This document shows positions 8,497 through 17,622 of a stretch of DNA of 64,000 bases, one piece after another; the first letter of the stretch is position 1, and the number at the start of each line of letters is the position of its first letter. Below the pieces are notes generated by a model. It was not told where the DNA came from and did not search any database. It was given only the letters and a program-made list of their open reading frames with translations. This DNA is from Tissierellales bacterium (GTDB taxonomy: Bacteria > Bacillota > Clostridia > Tissierellales > Sedimentibacteraceae): positions 1 to 64,000 of the forward strand of contig JAHDQO010000006.1 of assembly GCA_018433765.1 (NCBI GenBank). Reading direction: 5' to 3'. The translations under genes and the position numbers were made by a program.

Positions 8497-9537
8497 CTAT
8501 TCAACAAGATCTCTCATATCTCCCATGATTGCTCTTGGAACTGGTAAATCTAACATTGTTTTCAACCCTGGTTTAGCATTTATAACATGCGGAATCATGT
8601 TTACACACATAGCTATTGTACCAAGTCCACCATCTACTTCAGGTTTTATTGACATATTAACTTCAGGTGTTCCTTTTATTGTTATATAATCGCCTGTGTG
8701 AGTTCCTTCCATTTCAGGCTCTATTTGCTGTGGATGAATCATATCTATTTTTAATTTTCCATCTACATATCCTTGACCAGTCATGTTTACTCCTGCAACA
8801 TCTCCTGCTTTAGCAAATCCATATGGTGATTTTCTATCTACAGTAGTTAATATTGGCTTCATTTGCTGTTCAAATTTTTCTACTTCCCATCCTATTGCTT
8901 CTGATATCATACCAACAGATTCAGCAAATCCAACATGTCCAGAAAGTTTTCCTTCTTCCATTCCTTTTAAGAATTCTTTTTCTGTTATGCCTACACCTTG
9001 TTCTTCCATTACTTTTGGACCAAAAGGTGATAAGCTGTTTACTCTTTTACATTCTATGTAGTCTACATCAGTCATGCATCCAGTTAAGCATACTGCTAAT
9101 AAATCCATAATTAATCCAGGATTTATTCCTGTACCTAAAACAGATACTCCGTTTTCTCTAGCAATTTTATCTATTTCTTCTGCTAACTCAGGTTCTTGAG
9201 CTTTTGGATATGCCATTTCTTCTGCACTTGAAATTACATTTATTTTTTTCTCTAAGCAAAATTTAATTTTTTCAAAAGCATCTTTTGTAAAAGAGTCTGT
9301 ACATAATAGTACTATATCTGCTGCTTTTTCTGTTATTACTTCATCAAGTGGTTTTAATATAATATCTTGTCTATTACCTTTTTCAATATTTAAATAATCG
9401 TACATATTTGTACCTATTTTTTTTCCTCTTGCTACAACGCCTACTATATCTACTCCTTTTTTGTTTAACAGCATTTCTGCCATTCCTGAGCCCATTGCTC
9501 CTAGTCCCCAAATTATAACTTTTACGTTTTCTTTCAT
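8497..9537 (-). CDS. ord: 2,4-diaminopentanoate dehydrogenase
   Basis: 346 residues, dihydrodipicolinate-reductase-like fold. It oxidatively deaminates 2,4-diaminopentanoate to 2-amino-4-oxopentanoate with NAD(P)+, releasing ammonia. The nucleotide-binding GLGAMGSG is at residues 11-18. The segment GTGINPGLIMDLLAV matches the family's substrate region. Strong GGAGGTAATTATTAT before the ATG. It is transcribed first of the cluster and is preceded by a sigma-54 promoter (9579-9594) and paired dyads, so it is probably under the activator encoded just upstream. Confidence 0.95.
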   Translation of the reverse strand: MKENVKVIIWGLGAMGSGMAEMLLNKKGVDIVGVVARGKKIGTNMYDYLNIEKGNRQDIILKPLDEVITEKAADIVLLCTDSFTKDAFEKIKFCLEKKINVISSAEEMAYPKAQEPELAEEIDKIARENGVSVLGTGINPGLIMDLLAVCLTGCMTDVDYIECKRVNSLSPFGPKVMEEQGVGITEKEFLKGMEEGKLSGHVGFAESVGMISEAIGWEVEKFEQQMKPILTTVDRKSPYGFAKAGDVAGVNMTGQGYVDGKLKIDMIHPQQIEPEMEGTHTGDYITIKGTPEVNMSIKPEVDGGLGTIAMCVNMIPHVINAKPGLKTMLDLPVPRAIMGDMRDLVE

Positions 9538-9578
9538 ATAATAATTACCTCCAAATTTACTTATTTCTTATAATATAT

Positions 9579-9594
9579 AGCAATTCCTATGCCA
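9579..9594 (-). promoter_or_regulatory. sigma-54 promoter of ord
   Basis: On the minus strand TGGCAT-AGGAA-TTGCT matches the -24/-12 consensus TGGCAC-N5-TTGCW with the invariant GG and GC. It ends 42 bases before the ord start, leaving room for a start point near 9567. An adjacent gene encodes a sigma-54 activator. Confidence 0.88.
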
Positions 9595-9691
9595 ATTTTA
9601 GAAACTGCGTTTCAATTTGCTACTTTCATTAGTTTTTCAATATAATACAATTTTCGACAGATATAGATTACTTATTACTTCTTTACTAAAT

Positions 9692-9729
9692 AGCAAGATT
9701 TATTGCTTTTAGCAGCAAAAAAATTTGCT
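9692..9729 (-). promoter_or_regulatory. paired dyads, likely activator binding sites for ord
   Basis: Two dyads share identical arms and spacing: AGCAA-N6-TTGCT at 9692-9707 and at 9714-9729. Their centres are 22 bp apart, two helical turns, on the same DNA face. They lie about 105-130 bp upstream of the sigma-54 promoter, the usual distance for enhancer sites. The Fis-type HTH of the neighbouring activator is the natural candidate to bind; this is inference. Confidence 0.75.
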
Positions 9730-9770
9730 TATAATTGATAATTTTAAATACATTTTGTTTTAATTATAAT

Positions 9771-11165
9771 TTACTTTTTAATTTTATACTGTAAACCTTG
9801 TCTTGTTATTCCTAATATGTTTGCTGCTTTTGTTATATTTCCTTTAGTAATTTCCAAAGCTTCTTTTATTATTTCATCTTCAATTTGCCTTAAATACTGT
9901 GCTAAATTTACTTTTTCATTATACATTTTGCTTATTAACCTTCTATCAATAAAATCCAATTCACTGTGTTCTTTCTCATCTGTATTACCTCTAATATAAT
10001 AAGGTAAATTCATCATTTTAATTTGTTTTCCTTCTCCAACTATATTAGCACACCCTTCTAATAAATGCTGAAGTTCTCTAACATTACCCGGCCAATCATA
10101 AGAATAAAAGAATCTTCTTACTTCGTCGGAAATTCCACCTATTTTTTTTAACATTTTCTGTTCTATTTGTGATGTAAAGTATTCTGTTAAAATACCTATG
10201 TCTTCTTTTCTTTCTCTTAGAGGAGGAACAAATAGATTTATTACACTTAATCTATAGAATAAATCTTCTCTCATCTTTTCTTCTTTAATTAGTCTCAAGG
10301 GATCTTTATTAGTTATTGCAATTATTCTTACATCAACTTCTATTTCTCGTTGTCCACCTAAAGATCTAAAACTACCATTTTGCAGTACTCTCAATAATTT
10401 TGTTTGCAAATTCATAGGCATAGAACTAATTTCATCAAGTACTAAAGTACCTTTATCAGCTTGTTTAAATAATCCTTCTCTGTCAACTGCACCTGTAAAA
10501 CTTCCTTTTTTAGTACCAAATAATAATCCTTCTAATAGATTTTCAGGAATAGCTGCACAATTCTCAATGATATATGGTTTGTTCTTTCTAGAACTATGTT
10601 GGTGTATACTTTGAGCAAACAGTTCTTTACCTGTACCTGATTCACCTATAATTAAAACGTTCGAAGATGTTTTGCTTGCCATCTTTGCTATATCTTTAGC
10701 TGAATTTATTTTAGGTGATTGACCTATTATATCTCTAAATGAACACATCTTACGATTATTTTTTTTCTTTTCATTAAGTTCACCTTGAAGGTCAAAAATT
10801 TTATCTCTTAACTCTCTAATTTTGGTTATGTTTTTTGCTATTTCTATAGTACCTTCAATTTTATTATCAATTATTATTGGTAAAGTAGAATTAATTGTTG
10901 ATATTTTCTTACCATTCTCATTAAAATATGATTGAAACTTATTTAGTATAGGCTTATTTTCAAGTAAAACCCTTAAATGTGTACTTTCATTTTTTAAGGA
11001 GGGCATTACTTCCATAAGATTTTTATTCATTACGTCAGCTTTGCTTAATTCTTCTAACTCAGCCATAGCGTTATTATATACTATAGTATTTCCCTTTTTA
11101 TCTACTACATGTACACCTTCTTCTAAGTTTTCAAGTATTTTATTCAAAAGAATCTCTTTATCCAT
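9771..11165 (-). CDS. sigma-54-dependent activator, PAS-AAA-HTH, likely regulator of ornithine genes
   Basis: 464 residues. An N-terminal PAS-like sensor (about 5-115) is followed by a coiled linker (115-140), a sigma-54 AAA+ domain with Walker A GESGTGKE at 174-181 and the sigma-contact loop GSFTGA (221-226, Ser where most members have Ala), and a C-terminal Fis-type HTH ending TRQGLQYKIKK. I prefer the ATG at 11165, 8 bases after AAAGGAG, over the GTG at 11174. It sits between fhs and ord; the promoter and dyads upstream of ord make that cluster its likely target. A related regulator of ornithine genes has been reported in Clostridioides difficile; identity with it is not shown here. Confidence 0.9.
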   Translation of the reverse strand: MDKEILLNKILENLEEGVHVVDKKGNTIVYNNAMAELEELSKADVMNKNLMEVMPSLKNESTHLRVLLENKPILNKFQSYFNENGKKISTINSTLPIIIDNKIEGTIEIAKNITKIRELRDKIFDLQGELNEKKKNNRKMCSFRDIIGQSPKINSAKDIAKMASKTSSNVLIIGESGTGKELFAQSIHQHSSRKNKPYIIENCAAIPENLLEGLLFGTKKGSFTGAVDREGLFKQADKGTLVLDEISSMPMNLQTKLLRVLQNGSFRSLGGQREIEVDVRIIAITNKDPLRLIKEEKMREDLFYRLSVINLFVPPLRERKEDIGILTEYFTSQIEQKMLKKIGGISDEVRRFFYSYDWPGNVRELQHLLEGCANIVGEGKQIKMMNLPYYIRGNTDEKEHSELDFIDRRLISKMYNEKVNLAQYLRQIEDEIIKEALEITKGNITKAANILGITRQGLQYKIKK

Positions 11166-11198
11166 TAATTCCACTCCTTTTTTGTTTCTCTTATTTCA

Positions 11199-11226
11199 AT
11201 TGTACCATTTTTAAAATTAAACGCAA
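11199..11226 (-). promoter_or_regulatory. vegetative promoter of the sigma-54 activator gene
   Basis: On the minus strand TTGCGT (11226-11221), 16-base spacer, TACAAT (11204-11199) with an extended TG upstream of the -10. It lies between the fhs terminator and the activator start, which suggests sigma-A expression of the activator and sigma-54 expression of its target. Confidence 0.6.
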
Positions 11227-11245
11227 GAGATTTTGCACTGAGTGT

Positions 11246-11276
11246 TAAAAAATAAGACCGCTATTTTTAGCGATCT
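11246..11276 (-). terminator. intrinsic terminator of fhs
   Basis: AGATCGCTA pairs with TAGCGGTCT (9 bp with one G-U, loop AAAA) on the minus strand, followed by TATTTTTT. It lies 18 bp after the fhs stop. Confidence 0.85.
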
Positions 11277-11293
11277 CATTTAATATGTTATTA

Positions 11294-12976
11294 TTAAAAT
11301 AATCCTTTTATTCTTCCATCTGCATCAACATCTATTCCTTCAGCGGCAGGTACTTTTGGTAATCCAGGCATTTTCATTATATCACCTGTTAAAGCAACTA
11401 AGAATCCTGCACCTGCTGAAACTGTTATATCTCTTACTGTGATATTAAAACCTGTAGGTCTTCCAAGTTTTTTAGCATCATCTGTGAGTGAATATTGGTT
11501 TTTAGCCATACAAATAGGAAGTTTTCCAAATCCAAGTTTTTCAAGGTTAGCTATTTCTTTGCTAGCTTTTCTAGTAAAGTCAACATCATCAGCTCCATAC
11601 ACTTTCTGAGCTATTGCTTTTATTTTTTCTTTAATTGGCATTTCAAGGTCATATGCAAATTCTAATTTACTTTCTATTTCTGTTAGCTTAAGTATTTCTT
11701 TTGCTAAAGCTTCTCCGCCTTCTCCACCTTTTGCCCATACTTCTGATAATGCAACATTTACACCTAATTCTTTACACTTATTTTCAACTAATTTTAATTC
11801 GTCTTCAGTATCTGTAGGGAATTGGTTAATTGCTACTACTGCCGGAAGTTTAAATACTTGTGTAATATTTTCTACATGTTTTAATAAATTTGGAATACCT
11901 TTCTCTAATGCTTCTAAATTTTCTTGGTTAAGTTCATTTTTAGGCACTCCACCATTGTATTTAAGTGCTTTAATTGTTGCTACTATAATAACTGCATCTG
12001 GCTTTAATCCCGACATCCTGCATTTTATATCTATAAATTTTTCAGCTCCTAAGTCTGCTCCAAATCCTGCTTCTGTTATTGCATAATCAGCTATTTTGCT
12101 TGCCATTTTTGTTGCCATAACACTGTTACATCCATGAGCTATATTAGCAAATGGTCCACCGTGTATAAATGCAGGTGTTCCTTCTAATGTCTGAACTAAG
12201 TTAGGTTTTAATGCATCTTTTAGCAATGCTGCCATTGCTCCCTGTGCATTTAAATCTCCAGCTGTTACAGGTTCTCCATCTCTTGTATATGCTACTACTA
12301 TTCTTGCTAATCTTTCTTTTAAATCTAATATATCATTTGATAGACAGAAAGCTGCCATTACTTCTGATGCCACAGTAATATCAAATCCATCTTCTCGTGG
12401 AACTCCGTGTGCCTTTCCACCCAAACCATTTACTATATTTCTTAACTGCCTATCGTTCATATCTACTGCTCTTCGCCAAACAACTCTTCTTGTATCAATA
12501 TTTAATTTATTACCTTGATGTATATGATTATCTATCATAGCAGCTAATAGATTATTAGCTGCACCTATAGCATGAAGGTCCCCAGTAAAGTGCAAATTTA
12601 TATCTTCCATTGGTACTACTTGTGCGTAGCCACCGCCAGCTGCACCACCTTTTATACCAAATACTGGACCTAAAGATGGTTCTCTTAAAGCAACTAAAAC
12701 ATTTTTATTCAACCTTTTTAACGCATCCGCTACACCTATTGTCGTAGTTGTTTTACCTTCGCCAGCAGGTGTTGGATTTATTGCTGTTACTAATATTAAT
12801 TTAGCTTCTTTATTGTTTTTTATTTCATTCATGTACCTATAGTCAACTTTAGCTTTATATTTTCCATAATTTTCAACATACTTTTCTGGTATTCCAATTT
12901 CTTCAGCAATTTGATTTATTACTTTCATTTCCGCTTGCTGTGCTATCTCAATATCAGATAAAAATTTTTTTGACAA
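11294..12976 (-). CDS. fhs: formate-tetrahydrofolate ligase
   Basis: 560 residues, standard bacterial length. It makes 10-formyl-THF from formate, THF and ATP in one-carbon metabolism. The ATP-binding [13 protein letters not shown] lies near residue 66-78; [22 protein letters not shown] and the C-terminal [14 protein letters not shown] are diagnostic. ATG start with AGGAGGTAC upstream. It stands alone with its own terminator; its promoter region (12977-13250) holds an 11-bp tandem repeat. Confidence 0.97.
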   Translation of the reverse strand: MSKKFLSDIEIAQQAEMKVINQIAEEIGIPEKYVENYGKYKAKVDYRYMNEIKNNKEAKLILVTAINPTPAGEGKTTTTIGVADALKRLNKNVLVALREPSLGPVFGIKGGAAGGGYAQVVPMEDINLHFTGDLHAIGAANNLLAAMIDNHIHQGNKLNIDTRRVVWRRAVDMNDRQLRNIVNGLGGKAHGVPREDGFDITVASEVMAAFCLSNDILDLKERLARIVVAYTRDGEPVTAGDLNAQGAMAALLKDALKPNLVQTLEGTPAFIHGGPFANIAHGCNSVMATKMASKIADYAITEAGFGADLGAEKFIDIKCRMSGLKPDAVIIVATIKALKYNGGVPKNELNQENLEALEKGIPNLLKHVENITQVFKLPAVVAINQFPTDTEDELKLVENKCKELGVNVALSEVWAKGGEGGEALAKEILKLTEIESKLEFAYDLEMPIKEKIKAIAQKVYGADDVDFTRKASKEIANLEKLGFGKLPICMAKNQYSLTDDAKKLGRPTGFNITVRDITVSAGAGFLVALTGDIMKMPGLPKVPAAEGIDVDADGRIKGLF

Positions 12977-13016
12977 TTTAGTACCTCCTGAGTTTTTTCT
13001 TTATAGTATTAGTTTT

Positions 13017-13038
13017 ACGTCTATAAAACGTCTATAAA
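13017..13038. repeat. tandem 11-bp repeat upstream of fhs
   Basis: ACGTCTATAAA occurs twice in direct succession (13017-13027, 13028-13038), inside a wider inverted repeat AGTATT (13005-13010) / AATACT (13039-13044). It is 41-62 bp upstream of the fhs ATG, within the leader or promoter. Possibly a regulatory site; no family recognised. Confidence 0.5.
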
Positions 13039-13250
13039 AATACTAAACAGAAATTAATTTAATATTTATATTTTAACTATTTATAATAATTTATCACAAA
13101 AGTATAATCAAAACAATATAAACTATTCACTATAATATTTAAATATTAAATATTTTAAGTATTAGATTATGCTAAATGGTATTGACATAAGTGTGTTATT
13201 AATGCTAACTTTATATTATACAAAGTATTTATTTATTATAGGGTGGTATT

Positions 13251-16130
13251 ATGGATGAAATATTTATAAATATGTTAGGTATACCAACGGTAAAATACAA
13301 TAATCAAGAAATTCATTTCCCATACAAAAAAGCTGCTGGCCTTTTTTATTATATGTGTATATGTAAAAAATCTACAAGAGAAGAACTTATCAATATTTTT
13401 TGGGCAGACTCTTCTGAAAAATCTGCACGTAAAAATTTAAGAGATGCTCTTTATAAAATAAGAAAGACCTTTAATTATGATGTTCTTATTTCTCCAATAA
13501 AGTCTGTAATTGAACTAAACAATAACTGTCTTTTTATCATAGATACAGATAATATTACTGCATCTAATACTTTAGATATTTATAAAGGTGACTTTTTAGA
13601 AGGTTTTAATATTAAAAATTGCTATGAGTTTGAAAGCTGGATGCTTGAAAAAAGAGATAATTTTAAATCAATTTATATTAAATCCATACATAATAAACTT
13701 CATGAAATGGTTAATATCGGAGACATGAAAAAAATTGAATCTCTTAGTAATATATTAATAAATTATGATCCTTATAATGAAAAATTTTATAGAGACATTA
13801 TGAAAATACATGCTCTTAAAGGTAATTATAATAAAGCTATAAAATTATACCATAATCTTACTTCATTACTTAATGAAGAGTTACACGTCGAAGCTGAAAA
13901 GAGTACAAAATTATTATATAAAGAAATATTGGAACTTAAAGATACTAGCAGCATGATAAGCGAAAAGTCTTCATATTTTTATGGAAGATACAATGAATTA
14001 TATAAAATTAATGAAAATATAAACAACTTTATTAATAACTCTGGAACATCTATGATTATTACAGGTGAAGCAGGTATAGGTAAAACATGCTTAGTTAATA
14101 AATTAGTTCAAACATTACCAAATGACAATTTATATGTTTTCAAATCAAATTGTTATAAAGCTGAAGAAAACTTTTTCCTTAAGTCATGGTACAGTATATT
14201 TTCTTCAATTAATGAATTAATAAAAAAGGAAAAAATCAATATACCTAATTCATGGAAAAGCATAATAAGTCTCATTTTTCCTAATTTCTCAAATGATAAT
14301 ATTGATTTAAGTTATGATTTTGTAGAATATATAGACACAACAAAATTTCAAATTGCAACTGAAGCTATTGTAAACCTTTTCAAAAAATTAATAGTTAAAA
14401 AGAAAATAATAATTATTTTTGATGATATTCAATGGATGGATGAAATGAGCAAGGTTTTATTATCTAATATTTTACTTCAATTAGCTCCACAGAATATCAT
14501 GCTGATATGTACAAATAGAGATGATTTTGAAGAAAAATTGTCTATTTTTACTATACCTTTAATGCGTAACGAATTATTAAATGAGATAAAATTAAATAGA
14601 TTTTCTTATAATGAGACAAAAGATATTACAAAAGAATTTTTAGTAGGCAAAGATGTAAATAATAAATTGATTAATAACATATATAAAGACACAGAGGGCA
14701 ACCCTTTGTTTTTAATGGAAATGCTAAAAGTTATAAATGAAAAAGGATATACTAAAGAATTATCCTCAAAGGCTGCAAATATTATTAAAAGCAGAATAAT
14801 ATATCTTGATGACAATGAAAAAAAATTACTTAATGCGATATCTATGTTTTTCGATAGAGTAAATATAGAAAAGCTTAAACTGTTAATAAAAACTGAAGAA
14901 CTAGAAATTTTTGATATTATTGAAAGCCTTCAAGCAAAACATTTAATTAAAGAAGTAATATCAGAAAATGATATTTATTATAGTTTCACTCATCAAAAAA
15001 TTAGAGAATATGTTTACAATTCTCAATCTTATGGTAAAAAGAAAATTTTACATAAAAAAATTTGTGAGTTTCTTGAAAAGAAACTAATTAATAATGGTGA
15101 AGATAAGTTTATATACCCTAATTTAATCTATCATTTTGAAAGATGTGGTAATATAAAAAAAGCTGTTAAATATAAAATAAAGAATTTATCTGAATATTAT
15201 AGTATTTCGCATGAAACTTTTCCTATATTTTTGAATAATAATTTTAAAATACAATCAAAAGAGATTATATTTAATGTTGAAGAAAAACTTATGCATATTG
15301 ATGAACAATTAAATACTGTTCAAGATGACAGCTGTGAATACAAAAAATTAAAGATGGAATTAGAATATTTATTCGGAAGGTATTATATACGTATTGGTGA
15401 ATACTCTTCAGGTTTAAAAAATATAGATGCTAGTATGAACTTAGCTTGCCTTTTTAAAGATGAAAAATATCTATTATATAATTATAAACAAATGATTTAC
15501 TATGGTATACAAGTTCATGATATGACTACAATGCATAAATATATTAATAGTAGTCTAGAAGTAATTGAAAAAACTGATAATATAGAAGAAAAAGGTACAC
15601 TTCTAAGATTAAAAGGATTGTATTTTATAAAAATAAAAGACTATGATAATGCTAAAAAATTGTTGAATGAATCGATTAATATATTTGAAAATCTAAATAA
15701 AATGCAAAATAAATATTTCTTAGCTATAGCAGCTGGTTACAATTATATTGGACAGATTTATAAATATAACAGTCAATTTAATGAAGCTTATGATTACTAT
15801 AGTAAAGCAATTAAAATTTGTGAAAAAAATCATATTAATAAAGGTTTATATATTTTTTATACTAATGCTGGACAAGTGCTTTATGAAATAGGAGAATACG
15901 AAAAGTCTGAATATTATATAAATAAATCTTTAAAACTTTTTAGCAATTATAACGACTATTGGGGTCTTGGAATGGCAGAAGGATATGCAGCTTTATTGTC
16001 TATTAATAAAAAAGATTTGTCAAAAGCTAATTTACACCTAAAAAAAGCTGAGAAAATAGCTAAAAAATTTAATAATCCTAGGGCCTTAAATTTGGTAGAA
16101 AGAGTAAAAAAGGAATTAAAGAAATATTAA
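13251..16130 (+). CDS. large BTAD-type regulator with AAA ATPase and TPR repeats (paralog 1)
   Basis: 959 residues. Residues 1-95 resemble a winged-helix domain as in SARP/AfsR regulators (FPYKKAAGLFYYM, REELINIFWAD, ARKNLRDALYKIRKTFN). Residues 95-230 are a bacterial transcriptional activation domain of helical repeats. An ATPase follows, with Walker A GEAGIGKT near 274 and Walker B IIIFDDIQWMDE near 389. The C-terminal 400 residues are TPR-like (YNYIGQIYKYNSQFNEAYDY). It shares this whole plan with the gene at 22099-25197. The two bracket a metabolic block and may control it; the ligand is unknown. GGGTGG precedes the ATG. It ends 3 bp from a convergent gene. Confidence 0.85.
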   Translation: MDEIFINMLGIPTVKYNNQEIHFPYKKAAGLFYYMCICKKSTREELINIFWADSSEKSARKNLRDALYKIRKTFNYDVLISPIKSVIELNNNCLFIIDTDNITASNTLDIYKGDFLEGFNIKNCYEFESWMLEKRDNFKSIYIKSIHNKLHEMVNIGDMKKIESLSNILINYDPYNEKFYRDIMKIHALKGNYNKAIKLYHNLTSLLNEELHVEAEKSTKLLYKEILELKDTSSMISEKSSYFYGRYNELYKINENINNFINNSGTSMIITGEAGIGKTCLVNKLVQTLPNDNLYVFKSNCYKAEENFFLKSWYSIFSSINELIKKEKINIPNSWKSIISLIFPNFSNDNIDLSYDFVEYIDTTKFQIATEAIVNLFKKLIVKKKIIIIFDDIQWMDEMSKVLLSNILLQLAPQNIMLICTNRDDFEEKLSIFTIPLMRNELLNEIKLNRFSYNETKDITKEFLVGKDVNNKLINNIYKDTEGNPLFLMEMLKVINEKGYTKELSSKAANIIKSRIIYLDDNEKKLLNAISMFFDRVNIEKLKLLIKTEELEIFDIIESLQAKHLIKEVISENDIYYSFTHQKIREYVYNSQSYGKKKILHKKICEFLEKKLINNGEDKFIYPNLIYHFERCGNIKKAVKYKIKNLSEYYSISHETFPIFLNNNFKIQSKEIIFNVEEKLMHIDEQLNTVQDDSCEYKKLKMELEYLFGRYYIRIGEYSSGLKNIDASMNLACLFKDEKYLLYNYKQMIYYGIQVHDMTTMHKYINSSLEVIEKTDNIEEKGTLLRLKGLYFIKIKDYDNAKKLLNESINIFENLNKMQNKYFLAIAAGYNYIGQIYKYNSQFNEAYDYYSKAIKICEKNHINKGLYIFYTNAGQVLYEIGEYEKSEYYINKSLKLFSNYNDYWGLGMAEGYAALLSINKKDLSKANLHLKKAEKIAKKFNNPRALNLVERVKKELKKY

Positions 16131-16133
16131 ATA

Positions 16134-16724
16134 TTATTCCAATTTACTTTCATAATATTTAATAATTCTTTTACCTAAATAATTAATTACTACTACTAAA
16201 CCAATAAAAGCAGCTGATCTTAAAGGATTTTGTATAAATGATCTTATGTTTAGTCCAATAAATGCTAGTGAAAACATCATCAATAATTTTGATGGAATCA
16301 AAGCAGCAAGAAAATGCTTGCTTTCAACATCTGCTAATGCTGAAGACCCACTTATTAAAAATGAAGGTGTAAAAGGAAAACAATATAAAATAAATAATAT
16401 AGTAAAATCATTATTATTAATCTTATTTAAAAGATTCTTAATTTTACTATTTTCTATTTTGCTTTGTATTTTACTTTTATCTATTTTTTTTATTAAAAGA
16501 AATAATAAAAATGATCCAAGACAATTTCCTATCCATGAATAAATATAACCTTTAACAAATCCAAAAGCAGTTATATTAATTGTAACAAATAGGACTAATG
16601 GTAATATCGGAAAAAATGCTTCAATTATAGGCATTAAAACTCCTCCGAGTATACCTGTACTTCTAACAAAATCAATTATTAAGTCTATATTTTCTTGAGT
16701 GAAAAAATTATCTATTAGTTCCAT
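16134..16724 (-). CDS. VTT-domain membrane protein (TVP38/TMEM64/DedA-like)
   Basis: 196 residues with five to six hydrophobic segments and the SNARE-associated/VTT signature seen around CFPFTPSFLISGSSALADV (about residues 113-131). Proteins of this superfamily include lipid scramblases and undecaprenyl-phosphate carriers in bacteria; which activity this one has cannot be read from the sequence. It is convergent with the regulator at 13251 and 51 bp downstream of the PHP gene. Confidence 0.75.
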   Translation of the reverse strand: MELIDNFFTQENIDLIIDFVRSTGILGGVLMPIIEAFFPILPLVLFVTINITAFGFVKGYIYSWIGNCLGSFLLFLLIKKIDKSKIQSKIENSKIKNLLNKINNNDFTILFILYCFPFTPSFLISGSSALADVESKHFLAALIPSKLLMMFSLAFIGLNIRSFIQNPLRSAAFIGLVVVINYLGKRIIKYYESKLE

Positions 16725-16775
16725 ATCTCTAGCTTGTTATATCCTCTTTTTCTGTTATTTAATATTGTTTTTTAT

Positions 16776-17513
16776 TTACTTACTTCTTCTCATCTTCAAA
16801 AAATCTTTCAATTTATCTTTTGATGTTGTTATTATTAGTTCTTCAGGAAAATCTACAATCTCCATAATTTTATATATTTTATCAAAATCACAAAGTCTAT
16901 AATGTATATGTGAGTCACTTCCTGTAGTTATGAAGGCTCCATACTTTTTAGCCTTTCTAGCAATTTCTATACAATTTTGCCAACTTTTAGACCTGCTTCC
17001 TTCAAATGAACCGCTGTTAAGTTCTATTAAAACATTGTTTTCAACAGCTGCCCTAACAAACCTATCTATATCTATCGGATATAAAGTGTTACCGGAATGA
17101 CCTATAACATCGACAACTCCACTTCTCATAGTATTGATTAATGTTTGTGTATTTACTTCAATTGTTGAAGACTCTATACACGGTGTATGCAGGCTTGCCA
17201 AAACTATATCTAATCGTTTAAGTATAAATTCAGGTATATCTATTTCACCTTTATAATTAATAATATTAGCTTCTGCTCCCTTAAGTATTTCAACATTTTC
17301 TATAATACTTGGGATTTCTTTTTGATTTCCTAAATGAAATATGTGAGGTCCTCCGGGCATTTCAGGGCCATGATCTGTTAATGCAAACATCTCAACATTT
17401 TTTTGTTTTGCTATCCTTATATAATCACTTAAAACGCTATAAGCATGCCCACTTGCAATAGTATGCACATGTGTATCTATTTTTATGTTTAAGATTTCAA
17501 ACACCTCTTTCAT
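16776..17513 (-). CDS. PHP-domain phosphoesterase, YcdX-like
   Basis: 245 residues with the four PHP metal-binding stretches: DTHVHTIASGHAYS (13-26), DHGPEMPGGPHIFH (about 47-60), ASLHTP, and the C-terminal GSDSHIHYRLCDF. This arrangement is that of the YcdX group of metal-dependent (trinuclear zinc) phosphatases. The physiological substrate is unknown. It lies downstream of the aminotransferase terminator, so it is likely a separate unit with the VTT gene. Confidence 0.8.
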   Translation of the reverse strand: MKEVFEILNIKIDTHVHTIASGHAYSVLSDYIRIAKQKNVEMFALTDHGPEMPGGPHIFHLGNQKEIPSIIENVEILKGAEANIINYKGEIDIPEFILKRLDIVLASLHTPCIESSTIEVNTQTLINTMRSGVVDVIGHSGNTLYPIDIDRFVRAAVENNVLIELNSGSFEGSRSKSWQNCIEIARKAKKYGAFITTGSDSHIHYRLCDFDKIYKIMEIVDFPEELIITTSKDKLKDFLKMRRSK

Positions 17514-17592
17514 TTATATATTTTGTTATACTATAATTAGTATATTACAACAGTTTTATTATTTATTCTATTAAATTTAAATTAAATTTAAA

Positions 17593-17616
17593 AAAGTTTT
17601 GCTTTCGCAAAACTTT
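17593..17616 (-). terminator. intrinsic terminator of the hutH-type operon
   Basis: AAAGTTTTGC pairs with GCAAAACTTT around a TTTC loop (10 bp). On the minus strand it is followed by TTTAAATTTAATTT. It comes 6 bp after the aminotransferase stop. Confidence 0.8.
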
Positions 17617-17622
17617 TCTCTA

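Noticed and set aside
13180-13225. TTGACA at 13183 as -35 of the first BTAD regulator
   Set aside because: No acceptable -10 at 16-18 bp; the only TATA-like words are too far downstream.
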